NCBI RefSeq assembly: GCF_016587355.1
Contig: NZ_BNJF01000001.1
Span: 2,802,501 to 2,866,500, forward strand
Source of the DNA: Ktedonospora formicarum
GTDB lineage: Bacteria; Chloroflexota; Ktedonobacteria; Ktedonobacterales; Ktedonobacteraceae
Length of the DNA: 64,000 bases
Direction of reading: 5' to 3'
Shown: positions 52,986-61,890 of the stretch, one piece after another
How positions within the stretch are numbered: position 1 is the first letter of the stretch
Layout of the letters: each line of letters begins with the position of its first letter
The notes under the pieces: generated by a model
Told to the model about the DNA's origin: nothing
The model's database searches: none
The model's input: only the letters and a program-made list of their open reading frames with translations
Made by a program: the position numbers and the translations under genes

Positions 52986-55292
52986 ATGAAAGAACAGCGT
53001 GGAAACATTAGAGAGCCGCAAGGCACGACGGGCGGTCAACAAGGACCACAGAAGTTTGGTAACTATGACCTTGTACGTCGCATAGATGTAGGTGGAATGG
53101 GAGAGGTCTACCTGGCACGCCAACGTACCGCCTTTGGTCGAGAGGTTGCAGTCAAGATTATCCGCTCCGACCTGGCATATGATGGCGTAGCGCGTAAGCG
53201 CTTCCTGCGCGAAGCGGAAGTCAGCGCTCACCTCAAACATGAACATATTCTGCCCCTCTTCGAGTTTGGTGAGGAGCAAGGACGCCTCTTCCTCGTAACT
53301 CCTTATATTAAAGGAGGGACGCTTGCCCAACGCCTTCAGCAAGGACCGCTTTCTTATGGAGAGATCTATCAGCTTTTTAAGGCGCTAGCCCAGGCTATTG
53401 CCTATATCCATAAACGCGGTGTGATTCACCGCGATTTGAAGCCTAACAACATTTTGTTGGATCGTGCCGAAGATAGCGATCAGGTGTATGTTCGCTTGAT
53501 TGACTTCGGTATTGCCTCGTTGCAGGGAGCGCTGGCTAGCCCACCACTCACTACGGCGGATCACGAAGTTGGCACTCTGGCGTATATGGCTCCTGAACGT
53601 ATAGATGGCATCGCCGCACCCAGCAACGACATCTATTCTCTAGGGGTCATTCTCTCTCAGATGATTACGGGTCGTCTACCTGATAGCAGCACCAAAGTTA
53701 AGCTGCCCTCACCACTGGCTGAAGTTGTGACGCGCTGTATGGAGCCTGACCCTACGCGCAGGTTTGCTAGCGCCGACATCTTGCTATTGGCTTTTGAGCA
53801 GGCATATCGCTTGTTGCGTGCTTCACCCGAGCAACGCCCCTCTGGGTTGTCTGATAAATTTCCAGCGGTCTCATCTACTGAGGCTCGAAGTGAGAGTATA
53901 CCGCCGCGTGTTCCATTTACGCCTGTGCAGCGGGATAACATCTCAGCAAGCACCTCTGGCGTGAGTCAACCGCACGCTTACAATGAGTCGACGCCTGCTG
54001 CCCAGCCTGCCACTTCTGGCACGCAAAAACCTCTGAATCCACTTGTTGCAGGGAATGTACCGCGTGCGGAAAATAAAGCGAGTGATCCTCATCTAGAGCA
54101 TAACTCTCGACCACCACAGGAAAAGGTGGTGCTGACTCGCGAAGAGTTTATTCTTCCACCTAGAGATGCGGGAAGTTTCCAGGGGGGAGATTATGACGCG
54201 CCGACTTCATTTGTTGATCCTGCGCAATTGCGCCTTACGCCATCTACCACGAAATCAGGGGGCCGCAATACACCGCGCCCTCCGCGTCCAAGACGTTCTT
54301 TGGGAGCACTTATCCCCATTGCTATTGTGGCTATCATCGTCGTTATCATTGGTATGTCCCTGTATGCGTTCCAAAGTGCGATCTCGGCACGTGTCTCCTT
54401 TAGTCCCCAGGTGCGTGCGATTAGCAAAGTTTACACTATTAAAGCTGTGCCTGGTCAGCAGAATAGTGATACTAATGCAGGTACTATCCCTGTAAGCGAG
54501 ATAAGCAAGACCAAGACGGGGACCCGCTCGGGACCTGCCACAGGTCGCCCTTTCCTCTGCCTCATTAATTGCCCAACGGTAGTGTCCAGCGATGATGTCG
54601 TCAAGTTAGGTATCGAGACCAAGCAAGATTTGATTGGTCAGCTTACGCAGGAACTGAATAATGAGGTTCGCTCTCGCAATGCCACGGCAATTGGAAAACC
54701 AATCTTCCGCGATAGGGATAGCTCCTACGAACCCGAGGTTGGTAAGAAGAGTTCTAGCGTTTCAATTACGCTGACAGAAGAGGGTAAGCTGAGCTATTAT
54801 AGCAATAGTGATGCCCAGGGAATCGCGCGCCAGAAACTTCTCCAGGATGCGGGAACTAACTTCGAACTTGTTAGCTCTACGACGCGTGTAGGGCAGCCTG
54901 TACTCAAGAGTATTGATGATAGGGGAACTGTGACGCTGTTGATCCCAATTGCCAGCGTGGCTCGCTATAAACTCTCTTCCAGTGCGATCCAGGATATACA
55001 AACGCATATTAAGGGGTTGAAAGTCAAAGATGCGCGTGCGTATATCTCAACCCAGGCTGGTATTGATCCAAAGAGTGTAGCAATCCAAAACTCGTATGGT
55101 GATACGTTGCCCGGCAACGTGCAACAGATCACCATGGTTAGCGTCAACCCGACGGATATGCCCTCGGTGCAGTTGCCTAGTGTACCAACGCCGAAGAGCT
55201 CTTCCAACATTGATGACCCGGATGATAATGACGAAAATATGGCGGGCCCCGGTCTCATGCCTGGAGACCCAGGTTGGATCTACAACAATTGA
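52986..55292 (+). CDS. membrane Ser/Thr protein kinase (PknB type) with exterior domain
   Basis: A 768-residue protein. The kinase domain (24-290) has Lys in REVAVKII near 57, catalytic loop VIHRDLKPNNILLD near 145, DFGIAS near 172 and GTLAYMAPERI. The glycine loop reads RIDVGGMGEVYLA, with Asp where the first glycine usually stands. A Ser/Pro/Thr-rich linker (290-435) precedes one membrane helix, LIPIAIVAIIVVIIGMSLYAF (about 440-460), and an exterior domain of 300 residues with repeated beta strands resembling baseplate-J-like domains found in cell-surface Chloroflexota proteins. It ends in a Pro/Asp-rich tail. No PASTA repeats. No ribosome site is visible, so the start (ATG 52986) is set by the kinase domain. 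Confidence 0.9.
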   Translation: MKEQRGNIREPQGTTGGQQGPQKFGNYDLVRRIDVGGMGEVYLARQRTAFGREVAVKIIRSDLAYDGVARKRFLREAEVSAHLKHEHILPLFEFGEEQGRLFLVTPYIKGGTLAQRLQQGPLSYGEIYQLFKALAQAIAYIHKRGVIHRDLKPNNILLDRAEDSDQVYVRLIDFGIASLQGALASPPLTTADHEVGTLAYMAPERIDGIAAPSNDIYSLGVILSQMITGRLPDSSTKVKLPSPLAEVVTRCMEPDPTRRFASADILLLAFEQAYRLLRASPEQRPSGLSDKFPAVSSTEARSESIPPRVPFTPVQRDNISASTSGVSQPHAYNESTPAAQPATSGTQKPLNPLVAGNVPRAENKASDPHLEHNSRPPQEKVVLTREEFILPPRDAGSFQGGDYDAPTSFVDPAQLRLTPSTTKSGGRNTPRPPRPRRSLGALIPIAIVAIIVVIIGMSLYAFQSAISARVSFSPQVRAISKVYTIKAVPGQQNSDTNAGTIPVSEISKTKTGTRSGPATGRPFLCLINCPTVVSSDDVVKLGIETKQDLIGQLTQELNNEVRSRNATAIGKPIFRDRDSSYEPEVGKKSSSVSITLTEEGKLSYYSNSDAQGIARQKLLQDAGTNFELVSSTTRVGQPVLKSIDDRGTVTLLIPIASVARYKLSSSAIQDIQTHIKGLKVKDARAYISTQAGIDPKSVAIQNSYGDTLPGNVQQITMVSVNPTDMPSVQLPSVPTPKSSSNIDDPDDNDENMAGPGLMPGDPGWIYNN

Positions 55293-55336
55293 AATGCGTG
55301 ATTTGAGGTAGGATTCTCAGCGCCAAGCGTTTCACT

Positions 55337-55390
55337 GGAGTAAAAAAGGATGGGATTGGAGACATCTCCAACCCCATCCTTTTTTACTCC
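55337..55390. terminator. bidirectional terminator between kinase and recX
   Basis: Arms GGAGTAAAAAAGGATGGG... and its complement ending CCTTTTTTACTCC pair along 25 bp with one G-T; T-runs occur on both strands. It overlaps the last codons of recX. Confidence 0.9.
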
Positions 55391-56037
55391 TCATCGTCGA
55401 TAGTTTCCTCTCGCTGTTCTTCCCAGATACGTTTGACTGTACGTTTTGTAACCTCAAAGTTGAAGCCACGACGCTGTAGGAAGCCGCCCAGGCGACGGTA
55501 GAAGGTTGCATAGTCTATATCAGGCTGGCGGAGCAGCGCAAGAGCCTTCTTTTCAGCGGCCCGCGCGGCCCGCTCTTCATCATTGGTATCATCTACCATC
55601 TCATCGATGATATCGCGCTGTAACCCCTTCTGACGAAGCTCGTTTTTGAGAGCTTGTGCTCCCTTCGGACTGAAGTGCTCACGCGTTTCTAACCAGAAGG
55701 AAGCGAAGGAGCGATCATTAACCAGCTCCATGCGGTCGAGGCGCTCGAAGACCGCCTCGATATGTTCTGGTGGAGTTCCTTTGCGTCTCAGGTAGTTGCG
55801 AACCTCCTGGCGACTACGCGGGCGAAAGGAGAGATAGTTGAGAGCGCGATCAACGGATTGCTGAAGTGCTTCGCTGTTCTGAATTTGCTCAAGCTGTTCC
55901 TGGCTGATCTCCTGCCCTACTCTCAAGTCTAACTGCATTGCGAGGAGCGCGTTTATGCCGAGCAGAAACCTGTCGTCGACAAAAAGGTTAACGCGTTCGG
56001 GATTGTTAGCTTGCGTTTGAAGTGATGTGATTCGCAT
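55384..56037 (-). CDS. recX: regulatory protein RecX
   Basis: A 217-residue modulator of RecA filaments. ATG 56037 (MRITSLQTQ) is preferred over ATG 56055; neither has a ribosome site, and TATAAT lies about seven bases before 56037, so the message may be leaderless. The three-helix RecX repeats are visible: ALNYLSFRPRSRQEVRNYLRRKG, then VFERLDRMELVNDRSFASFWLETRE, then KNELRQKGLQRDIIDEMVDD and a last AFYRRLGGFLQRRGFNFEVTKR-type repeat. An N-terminal beta domain adds about 45 residues. recA is not in the window. Confidence 0.9.
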   Translation of the reverse strand: MRITSLQTQANNPERVNLFVDDRFLLGINALLAMQLDLRVGQEISQEQLEQIQNSEALQQSVDRALNYLSFRPRSRQEVRNYLRRKGTPPEHIEAVFERLDRMELVNDRSFASFWLETREHFSPKGAQALKNELRQKGLQRDIIDEMVDDTNDEERAARAAEKKALALLRQPDIDYATFYRRLGGFLQRRGFNFEVTKRTVKRIWEEQREETIDDEE

Positions 56038-56220
56038 AGGGCTATTATAGTACATAACACTCGTATTGTGTGCTTGTTGGGAGATGCATTGAACCTGCTA
56101 ATGTGATGAGGAAATTGTATTGGAGAGGTGAGAACCTTACAAACGTTTGGTAGGCTTGATGTAAGTAGTAATTCATCCAACCTCTCAGTTGAATGAAAAG
56201 ACTACTTGAAGCTATGATCC

Positions 56221-56631
56221 TTAGGAGAACACAACTTCGGTCTCTGGCTCAGGCAGCATTTCGTACAGTGGAACGTCTTTCTTCTCGGTCAGGCGGTTAT
56301 TTTCATCAACGAAGACGATATGCGGAGTCATAGTACGGATTTCTTCTTCAGTAAAGTCTGCATAGCTAATGATAATAATCAGATCACCTTCGGAGGTCAT
56401 GCGAGCAGCGGCACCATTCAAGCAAATGACCCCGGATCCACGTGCGCCAGCGATAGTATAGGTTTCCAGGCGAGCCCCATTGTTAATGTTTACAATCTGT
56501 ACCTTCTCGTAAGGGTAGATGCCCGCCGCATCCAACAGATCCTGGTCAACTGTAATGCTACCGACGTAGTTCAGATTGGCCTGAGTAACGGTGGCGCGAT
56601 GGATTTTCCCTTTACACATGGTACGTAGCAT
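56221..56631 (-). CDS. panD: aspartate 1-decarboxylase proenzyme
   Basis: PanD makes beta-alanine from aspartate for pantothenate and CoA. It is made as a proenzyme that self-cleaves between Gly24 and Ser25 (NYVGSITVD) to give a pyruvoyl group. The start at ATG 56631 ([16 protein letters not shown]) matches the family start; seven upstream codons to a GTG are not needed. The 136 residues also show [33 protein letters not shown] and a longer C-terminal tail ending in an acidic stretch. It is a single gene; pan partners are not in view. Confidence 0.95.
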   Translation of the reverse strand: MLRTMCKGKIHRATVTQANLNYVGSITVDQDLLDAAGIYPYEKVQIVNINNGARLETYTIAGARGSGVICLNGAAARMTSEGDLIIIISYADFTEEEIRTMTPHIVFVDENNRLTEKKDVPLYEMLPEPETEVVFS

Positions 56632-56681
56632 AGTGGTTGTTAGTCCTTTCACGGTTCTACAAAACGGTGTTCTTAAGGTCT

Positions 56682-56736
56682 AAACGAAAACCAACGCCGC
56701 GAGTGCGGCTAATGCCGACGCGCCCAGGTTTTCTTA
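56682..56736. repeat. dispersed three-way-junction repeat, minus orientation
   Basis: GAAAACC at the left and GGTTTTCTTA at the right as outer stem; hairpin GCCGC-gagt-GCGGC in the left half. It lies upstream of panD. Confidence 0.75.
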
Positions 56737-56920
56737 ATCATGTATCAACTAGACGTAACTAGAAGTAACGATATGTTATTGCTGGGTAGTCTTGAATCTA
56801 CCCTTATTATAACTGCTCATAAAATGAACGATCCGCACTCTTATTATAGCCACACTTTCGCAATTTGTCCTACATTTAGGCATGGGATACATTACTAATT
56901 GGTTGTCATCGGAGTCGTAT

Positions 56921-57196
56921 TTATGAATGGCTGGGTTGCGGCTCTGCCTGAGCTGAAGGGCCCTCCAGCAAGGAGAGAAGAGCGAGTGCGTAAGCCTCAG
57001 GAGCGCTTTGAGCATCATGTATATTGTCACCCATCATCAAACGATAATGGCACTTCCAGCGTCGAGCAGGCCAGGCAGCCAGACGAATCAATGTGTAAGT
57101 TTCCGCATGTTTTTCTAGCTCCTCGCGAAGGGCTACCTCGCCCGAATCAATAATACCATGTTGATGCAAACGGGTTACAAGCTCTGATGAAAGCAT
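56921..57196 (-). CDS. small hypothetical protein (91 aa)
   Basis: No family recognised. AGGTGG lies eight to nine bases before ATG 57196, a good ribosome site that supports the gene. The product starts MLSSELVTRLHQHGIIDSGE, contains a Trp-rich strand (AAWPARRWKCHYRLMMGD) and an alanine-rich helix (DAQSAPEAYALALLSLLEG); soluble and mildly acidic. It lies between panD and a Nudix gene, all on the minus strand but with gaps of more than 130 bases. Function unknown. Confidence 0.6.
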   Translation of the reverse strand: MLSSELVTRLHQHGIIDSGEVALREELEKHAETYTLIRLAAWPARRWKCHYRLMMGDNIHDAQSAPEAYALALLSLLEGPSAQAEPQPSHS

Positions 57197-57333
57197 ATCA
57201 AGAATCCACCTGTTCTGTCTATGATCTGATTCACCGCAACAATGTGAGAAAGAGGACTTTTATCCTCCATTCTCTATTATAGGTTGTTTCTGAAGGGCAT
57301 GATGGGTTTTAATTGATGGAGGCTGAGAGCAAC

Positions 57334-57861
57334 CTATGAGCGCGGATTACGCCTGAGCAGATCGCGTAAGATGCTTCGATTGGAGGGAAACGCCAGATCT
57401 GGGAGTGTGTCGGGGGCGAAGAAGCCTAATTCGCTGACCTCCTCAACCTGGGGCGTGAGGTTCTGAATATTGTTGTCGAGAATCCTTCCCTGATAGGCGA
57501 TGATGATATGGGGACTACCATGCTGACTGTAGACGCCAATGAGACCCTCTAACTGTATGTCAAGATTGGTTTCCTCTTTGACCTCGCGTAGAGCGGCCTC
57601 CTCTACGCTCTCGTTCTGGTCGACATAGCCTCCGGTAAAGCCCCATTTGCCTTTGCCAGGATCGATATTGCGCTTTCCCAGCAGGAAACGTCCATTACGC
57701 TGGATAACGACTACGACAACCACCTTGGGATTCAGAAAGAAGATAAAACCGCAGTTTTCGCAGGCGAGGCGACGGGCATTGAAGAGTTCCTTCTCAATTA
57801 GTAGCGTAGCGCAGACCGGGCAATATTTTATTTCACTAAGATTGGGCATCGTTCCGCTCAC
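57334..57861 (-). CDS. Nudix hydrolase with N-terminal zinc ribbon (NADH-pyrophosphatase-like)
   Basis: A 175-residue protein. A zinc ribbon with Cys14/Cys17 and Cys34/Cys37 (YCPVC, CENCG) precedes a Nudix domain whose box GGYVDQNESVEEAALREVKEETNLD (77-101) is complete, GX5EX7REVKEE. This ribbon-plus-Nudix plan is that of NudC-type NADH/NAD-cap pyrophosphatases but shorter and lacking their SQPWPFPxS signature, so the substrate may differ. GTG 57861 is the likely start; AGGTG lies nine bases upstream. ATG 57849 is an alternative that would still keep the ribbon. Confidence 0.88.
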   Translation of the reverse strand: MSGTMPNLSEIKYCPVCATLLIEKELFNARRLACENCGFIFFLNPKVVVVVVIQRNGRFLLGKRNIDPGKGKWGFTGGYVDQNESVEEAALREVKEETNLDIQLEGLIGVYSQHGSPHIIIAYQGRILDNNIQNLTPQVEEVSELGFFAPDTLPDLAFPSNRSILRDLLRRNPRS

Positions 57862-58481
57862 TTTTCATGGCACCTGGCTCTCCTCAAAAGCTATGCTGTA
57901 TGGACTTGACAGGATGGGCAAGTAACTTCTATGCCTTTATACCTGTTCTCACCCGCCAGGTATGGTTCTCGCAGGTCATCTCATTCCAGGTGCTGCTGAT
58001 CATTGTATCATGATCGCGGCTCATGGCGATTAAAAATGGATCTGGTAATACGAGTCAAAGATGCGAGAAAGTACTTGCTGTATATCTGTGTGTCTTGTGC
58101 TTTTGAAGAGCTATGGCTGTAGTATAGTACCTTTTTCTTTTACTGCCTGGAGGATTGCTTTCGAGAAAACATTTATGTTAATCTCTTCTATGCGAGAGAA
58201 TTTTACTGGTGCGCATAAGGTTGGTACTCTCGGCGACCACTATGCATTCTATCTTGTTCAGGCAAAGAAGCCATGTATGTAAAATGCTCTAAGAATGCTT
58301 TTTTGTAATGTGTTCCTCTGGTAAGTAGTTGAGCACTACTTCCTCTCTACTTACGCTACGGCGTACCCCATTCTCTGTGATTTTTGTTCTATCTCCTTTG
58401 CTATCAGCAGTGTATTGATAAATATCGATTTGGGGTGCGCTGTCTCAAAAAATTGTTGTGTTTATTCTAGGGGGTTATATT
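57862..58481. other. 620-base region upstream of the S53 peptidase gene, with competing hairpins at 58321-58354
   Basis: No gene is supported; frames of 60-75 codons lack ribosome sites. GTAAGTAG (58321-58328) can pair with CTACTTAC (58347-58354), or its overlapping AAGTAGT (58323-58329) can pair with ACTACTT (58335-58341); the two folds exclude each other. This lies about 130 bases before the peptidase start and may be a regulatory leader. Confidence 0.4.
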
Positions 58482-61400
58482 ATGCCGTTCAAAGCTCTTT
58501 TGAGTGGCACTCAGCGCAAGCCTGGCTCAATGCGATACTGGCTTATTGGCTCAGCTGTCGCGCTTGCGCTCCTCGCCGGACTGGGAGCTACGATTCTACC
58601 CAATATGATTGGTTCGGCTTCAGCGAACCAACTCTCGTCCATTCCTGGCTCCGTTCCTTCTGTCGTGAAGAACAGCAAGAATGTCAGCACACTTACGACC
58701 AACCAGACACTCTCGATGGCGGTCAGCCTCAAGTTGCGCAACAAAGAGGCTTTGGAAAGCCTGCTACGTGACACCAAGGATAAGAAATCAGTCAACTATG
58801 GTCGTCACCTGACCGCCGATCAGGTAAAGAACTCCTTTACACCAACCCAGGAGTCCTACGATGCCGTGATTGCCTACTTGCAATCGCAGGGCTTCACGGT
58901 CACGCAGACCTACTCAAATCGCCTGCTGATCTCCTTCAGTGGCACCGCCGCCCAGGCCGAAACGGCCTTCCATGTTCAGATCAACAACTATGTGGACCCT
59001 AGTGGGACACAATTCTACTCCAATGCCAACGATCCTACCTTGCCCCCAACCATGGCGGGCTTAGTGCAAGGTATTGTCGGCCTGGATAACTATGCTAAAT
59101 TTACTCATTCACCCGTGAAGAAAACAGAGGTTAAAGCTAATACTAGCTCTAATGCTGCTGAACCTAATGCTGTAACATGCTACGCTGCTTCAAGTGATGC
59201 TAATTACTACACTCCTTCTCAATTAGCGACTGCTTACAATTATGACGGCCTTTATAACAAGGGCTTTAGAGGTGAGGGGCAGTCAATTGCACTTTTTGAG
59301 CTTGCTACCTTTAATCTAAACGATATTAAGGCTTTCACGAATTGTTACGGTAAGAGCCAAACCAGCATCCAGACTATACCAGTCACTGGCAACATCCGTT
59401 CTGATGGGGGGATGTTTGAAGTTGCTCTAGATGCAGATATTGTATTAAGTATGGCTCCCAAACTGAATCAGTTACGCATCTATGAAGCCAGTAATGATGT
59501 CCCTGGTTACCTTAGCGAGTGGGCGCGAATCATTAGTGATAACACTCCGGTAGTGAGTGTAAGTTGGGGCTTATGCGAAGCAAATCGATCACAAAACACG
59601 CTTGAAGCTTCAAATAACCTGTTTATGATTGCCGCTGCTCAGGGACAAACAATCGTTGCATCCTCTGGTGACGATGGGAGTTCGGGCTGCCAACGTAGTA
59701 GTACCAATCAAAATGCCCTTAGTGTTAGCGATCCAGCCAGCCAGCCCTATGTCACAGGTGTTGGAGGTACATCTTTAACAGTAGATGCGAACAACAAATA
59801 TACAATCGAGAGTGTTTGGAACGAGACAGCCTATTCAGACAGTACCAGTGGTGGTGGCGTAAGCACCTATTGGGCTCATCCTGCATGGCAGACTGGCACA
59901 GGCACAGATTCAAGCCTAATGCGCCAAGTTCCTGATGTGTCTTTGCATGCAGGTGGAGATAAATATTATCTCGTATATTGTACAATATCGTCTCTTGGCT
60001 GCTCAGCCGAAAATAACTGGTGGTTAGGTGCTGGGACCTCCGCAGCGGCTCCTATGTGGGCTGCTTTCGTGGCCCTCGCAAATGAGCAGTCGGTGAAGAG
60101 TGGTGGGTATAATCTAGGTTTTATCAACCCATATCTATACCAGATCACTGACTCAAAGTATACGAGCGACTTCCATGATGTTACTATTGGTAATAACGAT
60201 TATCAAGGGCTACAGGGAGGTAAGTATCCAGCTACCACTGGTTATGACATGGCGACGGGTCTGGGCAGCTTTAATGCGACCAACCTGGCGAATGATCTGG
60301 TCACGATGGCGAATGCCACAAAGGGCGCGCGCCAGGCTCCAGCGAGCAAAATCTGGTATTTCGCTGAGGGCAGCGTTGGTGGTAGCGATGGCTTCCAGGA
60401 GTTCATCTCCCTCCAGAATCCCGATGCGACAACCGATGCCCAGGTAAAGGTGACCTACCTGTTCGCGACTAAGACGGCTCTCTCTAAGACTTATACTGTG
60501 AAAGCCAGCACGCGCTACACCGTAAACGTGAATGCAGAGGTTGGCCTGTCAGACCTGAAGACTGTGCAGTATGCACTCTCGGCCATTGTTGAGGTGACGA
60601 GCGGCCCCGGTATTGTAGCGGAACGCCCTATGTACTTTAACTATCGTGGTCTCATCAAGGGTGGTACGGATGCCATGGGTGCTTCGCAGCCAGGTACCAG
60701 CTACTACTTCCCGCTGGCTGATACGACGCAAAACAAGACCACGCAAGCCTGGACCTACATTAGTATTCTGAACCCGAGCAAAACGCAGACCGCGAACGTG
60801 ACTATCACCTATGAGGATGGTCATTGTGGTAATGCTGGTCAGACTGCCTGCCGTACACAGATTATTCCTGTTGGTGCGCTCAAGCGCGGTACAGGTACTC
60901 CTACTGCCGTGGGCTTCAAGACTAAGACAGCGGTAAGCGTTACATCTGACCTGCCTGTCGTGGTTGAGCGTCCTCTGTATATCAGGACGAATGTTGCTAC
61001 ATCTGGTGGCTGGACGACTGGCTCGTCCAGTGAGGTTGGTGCGACCGCTCCGGCGACAACCGCGTACTTTGCTCAGGGCAATACTGGCAAGAACTTCCAG
61101 CAGTACTTCGTGATCGCGAACTACGGTGATGTTCCTGCTAACGTCTCGCTGAATTTGGTCTATAAGAGTGACTCTACTACGAGTCCGAAGACTATCACGG
61201 CCACTGTTGCTCCACATACACAGTACACAGTGGATGTGAATAAGAGCAATGCCGGCCTGCCTTCTGACTTTGGTGCGGAGGTGAGCTCGGATCAGCCAGT
61301 AGTTGTGGATCGTGAAGAGTTATTCCACTACGGTTCGGCCTTACAATCTGGTCAAACAGATGTGATTGGAACGCCCACGCCGAAGTCGGTCTACTCCTTC

Positions 61401-61703
61401 TCTGAAGGGTTTATCTCTTCGACCTTCACACAATACGTCAGCATCCTGAACCCAACTGACAATGACGAGACTGTCGTTATTACCTACTTTGGTAGCGGCT
61501 CTGTCTTCCAGCAGCAGTTTGTGGTGAAGGCGCACAAGATCATTCTCGTCAATGTGAGCAACGCGATAGCTCCTTTCGGAGATGGCAATAACTCGTCGAC
61601 TGTTCAGGCGATGAGCGGTACCATTGTGGTTGAGCGCTTGATGTACTTTGGTTACCACGACCGTACTGGTGGCTCGGATGTCATCGGTTATACTGGTGAC
61701 TAA
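58482..61703 (+). CDS. secreted S53 peptidase (sedolisin/kumamolisin type) with C-terminal beta repeats
   Basis: A 1073-residue exported endopeptidase of acidic-active type. ATG 58482 (GGGGG upstream) starts a basic N-terminus and signal segment WLIGSAVALALLAGLGATI. The propeptide (50-200) has the kumamolisin-prodomain motifs; the catalytic domain (200-590) carries Glu/Asp in GGMFEVALDADIVLSM, the oxyanion Asp in SSGDDGSSGC and the Ser in GAGTSAAAPMWAAF, with the calcium site near its end. Residues 605-1073 hold four related beta modules of about 110 residues, each with F-(A/S)-E/Q-G...(F)-x-x-(Y/F)-(I/V)-S-(L/I)-x-N-P. The DNA for residues 200-590 is lower in GC than either flank, suggesting a domain swap. 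Confidence 0.92.
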   Translation: MPFKALLSGTQRKPGSMRYWLIGSAVALALLAGLGATILPNMIGSASANQLSSIPGSVPSVVKNSKNVSTLTTNQTLSMAVSLKLRNKEALESLLRDTKDKKSVNYGRHLTADQVKNSFTPTQESYDAVIAYLQSQGFTVTQTYSNRLLISFSGTAAQAETAFHVQINNYVDPSGTQFYSNANDPTLPPTMAGLVQGIVGLDNYAKFTHSPVKKTEVKANTSSNAAEPNAVTCYAASSDANYYTPSQLATAYNYDGLYNKGFRGEGQSIALFELATFNLNDIKAFTNCYGKSQTSIQTIPVTGNIRSDGGMFEVALDADIVLSMAPKLNQLRIYEASNDVPGYLSEWARIISDNTPVVSVSWGLCEANRSQNTLEASNNLFMIAAAQGQTIVASSGDDGSSGCQRSSTNQNALSVSDPASQPYVTGVGGTSLTVDANNKYTIESVWNETAYSDSTSGGGVSTYWAHPAWQTGTGTDSSLMRQVPDVSLHAGGDKYYLVYCTISSLGCSAENNWWLGAGTSAAAPMWAAFVALANEQSVKSGGYNLGFINPYLYQITDSKYTSDFHDVTIGNNDYQGLQGGKYPATTGYDMATGLGSFNATNLANDLVTMANATKGARQAPASKIWYFAEGSVGGSDGFQEFISLQNPDATTDAQVKVTYLFATKTALSKTYTVKASTRYTVNVNAEVGLSDLKTVQYALSAIVEVTSGPGIVAERPMYFNYRGLIKGGTDAMGASQPGTSYYFPLADTTQNKTTQAWTYISILNPSKTQTANVTITYEDGHCGNAGQTACRTQIIPVGALKRGTGTPTAVGFKTKTAVSVTSDLPVVVERPLYIRTNVATSGGWTTGSSSEVGATAPATTAYFAQGNTGKNFQQYFVIANYGDVPANVSLNLVYKSDSTTSPKTITATVAPHTQYTVDVNKSNAGLPSDFGAEVSSDQPVVVDREELFHYGSALQSGQTDVIGTPTPKSVYSFSEGFISSTFTQYVSILNPTDNDETVVITYFGSGSVFQQQFVVKAHKIILVNVSNAIAPFGDGNNSSTVQAMSGTIVVERLMYFGYHDRTGGSDVIGYTGD

Positions 61704-61735
61704 GGAATAGCCACCTTATCAAACCTTATGCGACG

Positions 61736-61775
61736 GCATCAGCCCCGGGATCACATCCCGGGGCTGATGCTTTTT
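61736..61775 (+). terminator. strong rho-independent terminator after the S53 gene
   Basis: GCATCAGCCCCGGGAT (61736-61751), loop CAC, perfect complement 61755-61770, then TTTTT. Confidence 0.95.
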
Positions 61776-61839
61776 CTTGCCCTTATTTCGAAGTCTATGC
61801 CGGCGGCGGGATAGGCCACCCTGTCTCAGGAAGAGGGCG

Positions 61840-61848
61840 TGGTATAAT
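61840..61848 (+). promoter_or_regulatory. extended -10 promoter of fumC
   Basis: TGGTATAAT: a TATAAT at 61843-61848 with the TGn extension directly upstream; no good -35. The ATG of fumC lies 43 bases downstream. Confidence 0.7.
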
Positions 61849-61890
61849 GGCAGCGTAATTACCACTTTTACGCTCGATGAGGAGATGTAC

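Noticed and set aside
58061-58282. A 73-codon open frame upstream of the S53 gene
   Set aside because: No ribosome site, no recognisable similarity, and it lies in AT-rich untranslated sequence.
61777-61890. N-terminal extension of fumC
   Set aside because: The extension contains the TATAAT promoter; the AGGAG-supported ATG at 61891 matches the family start.
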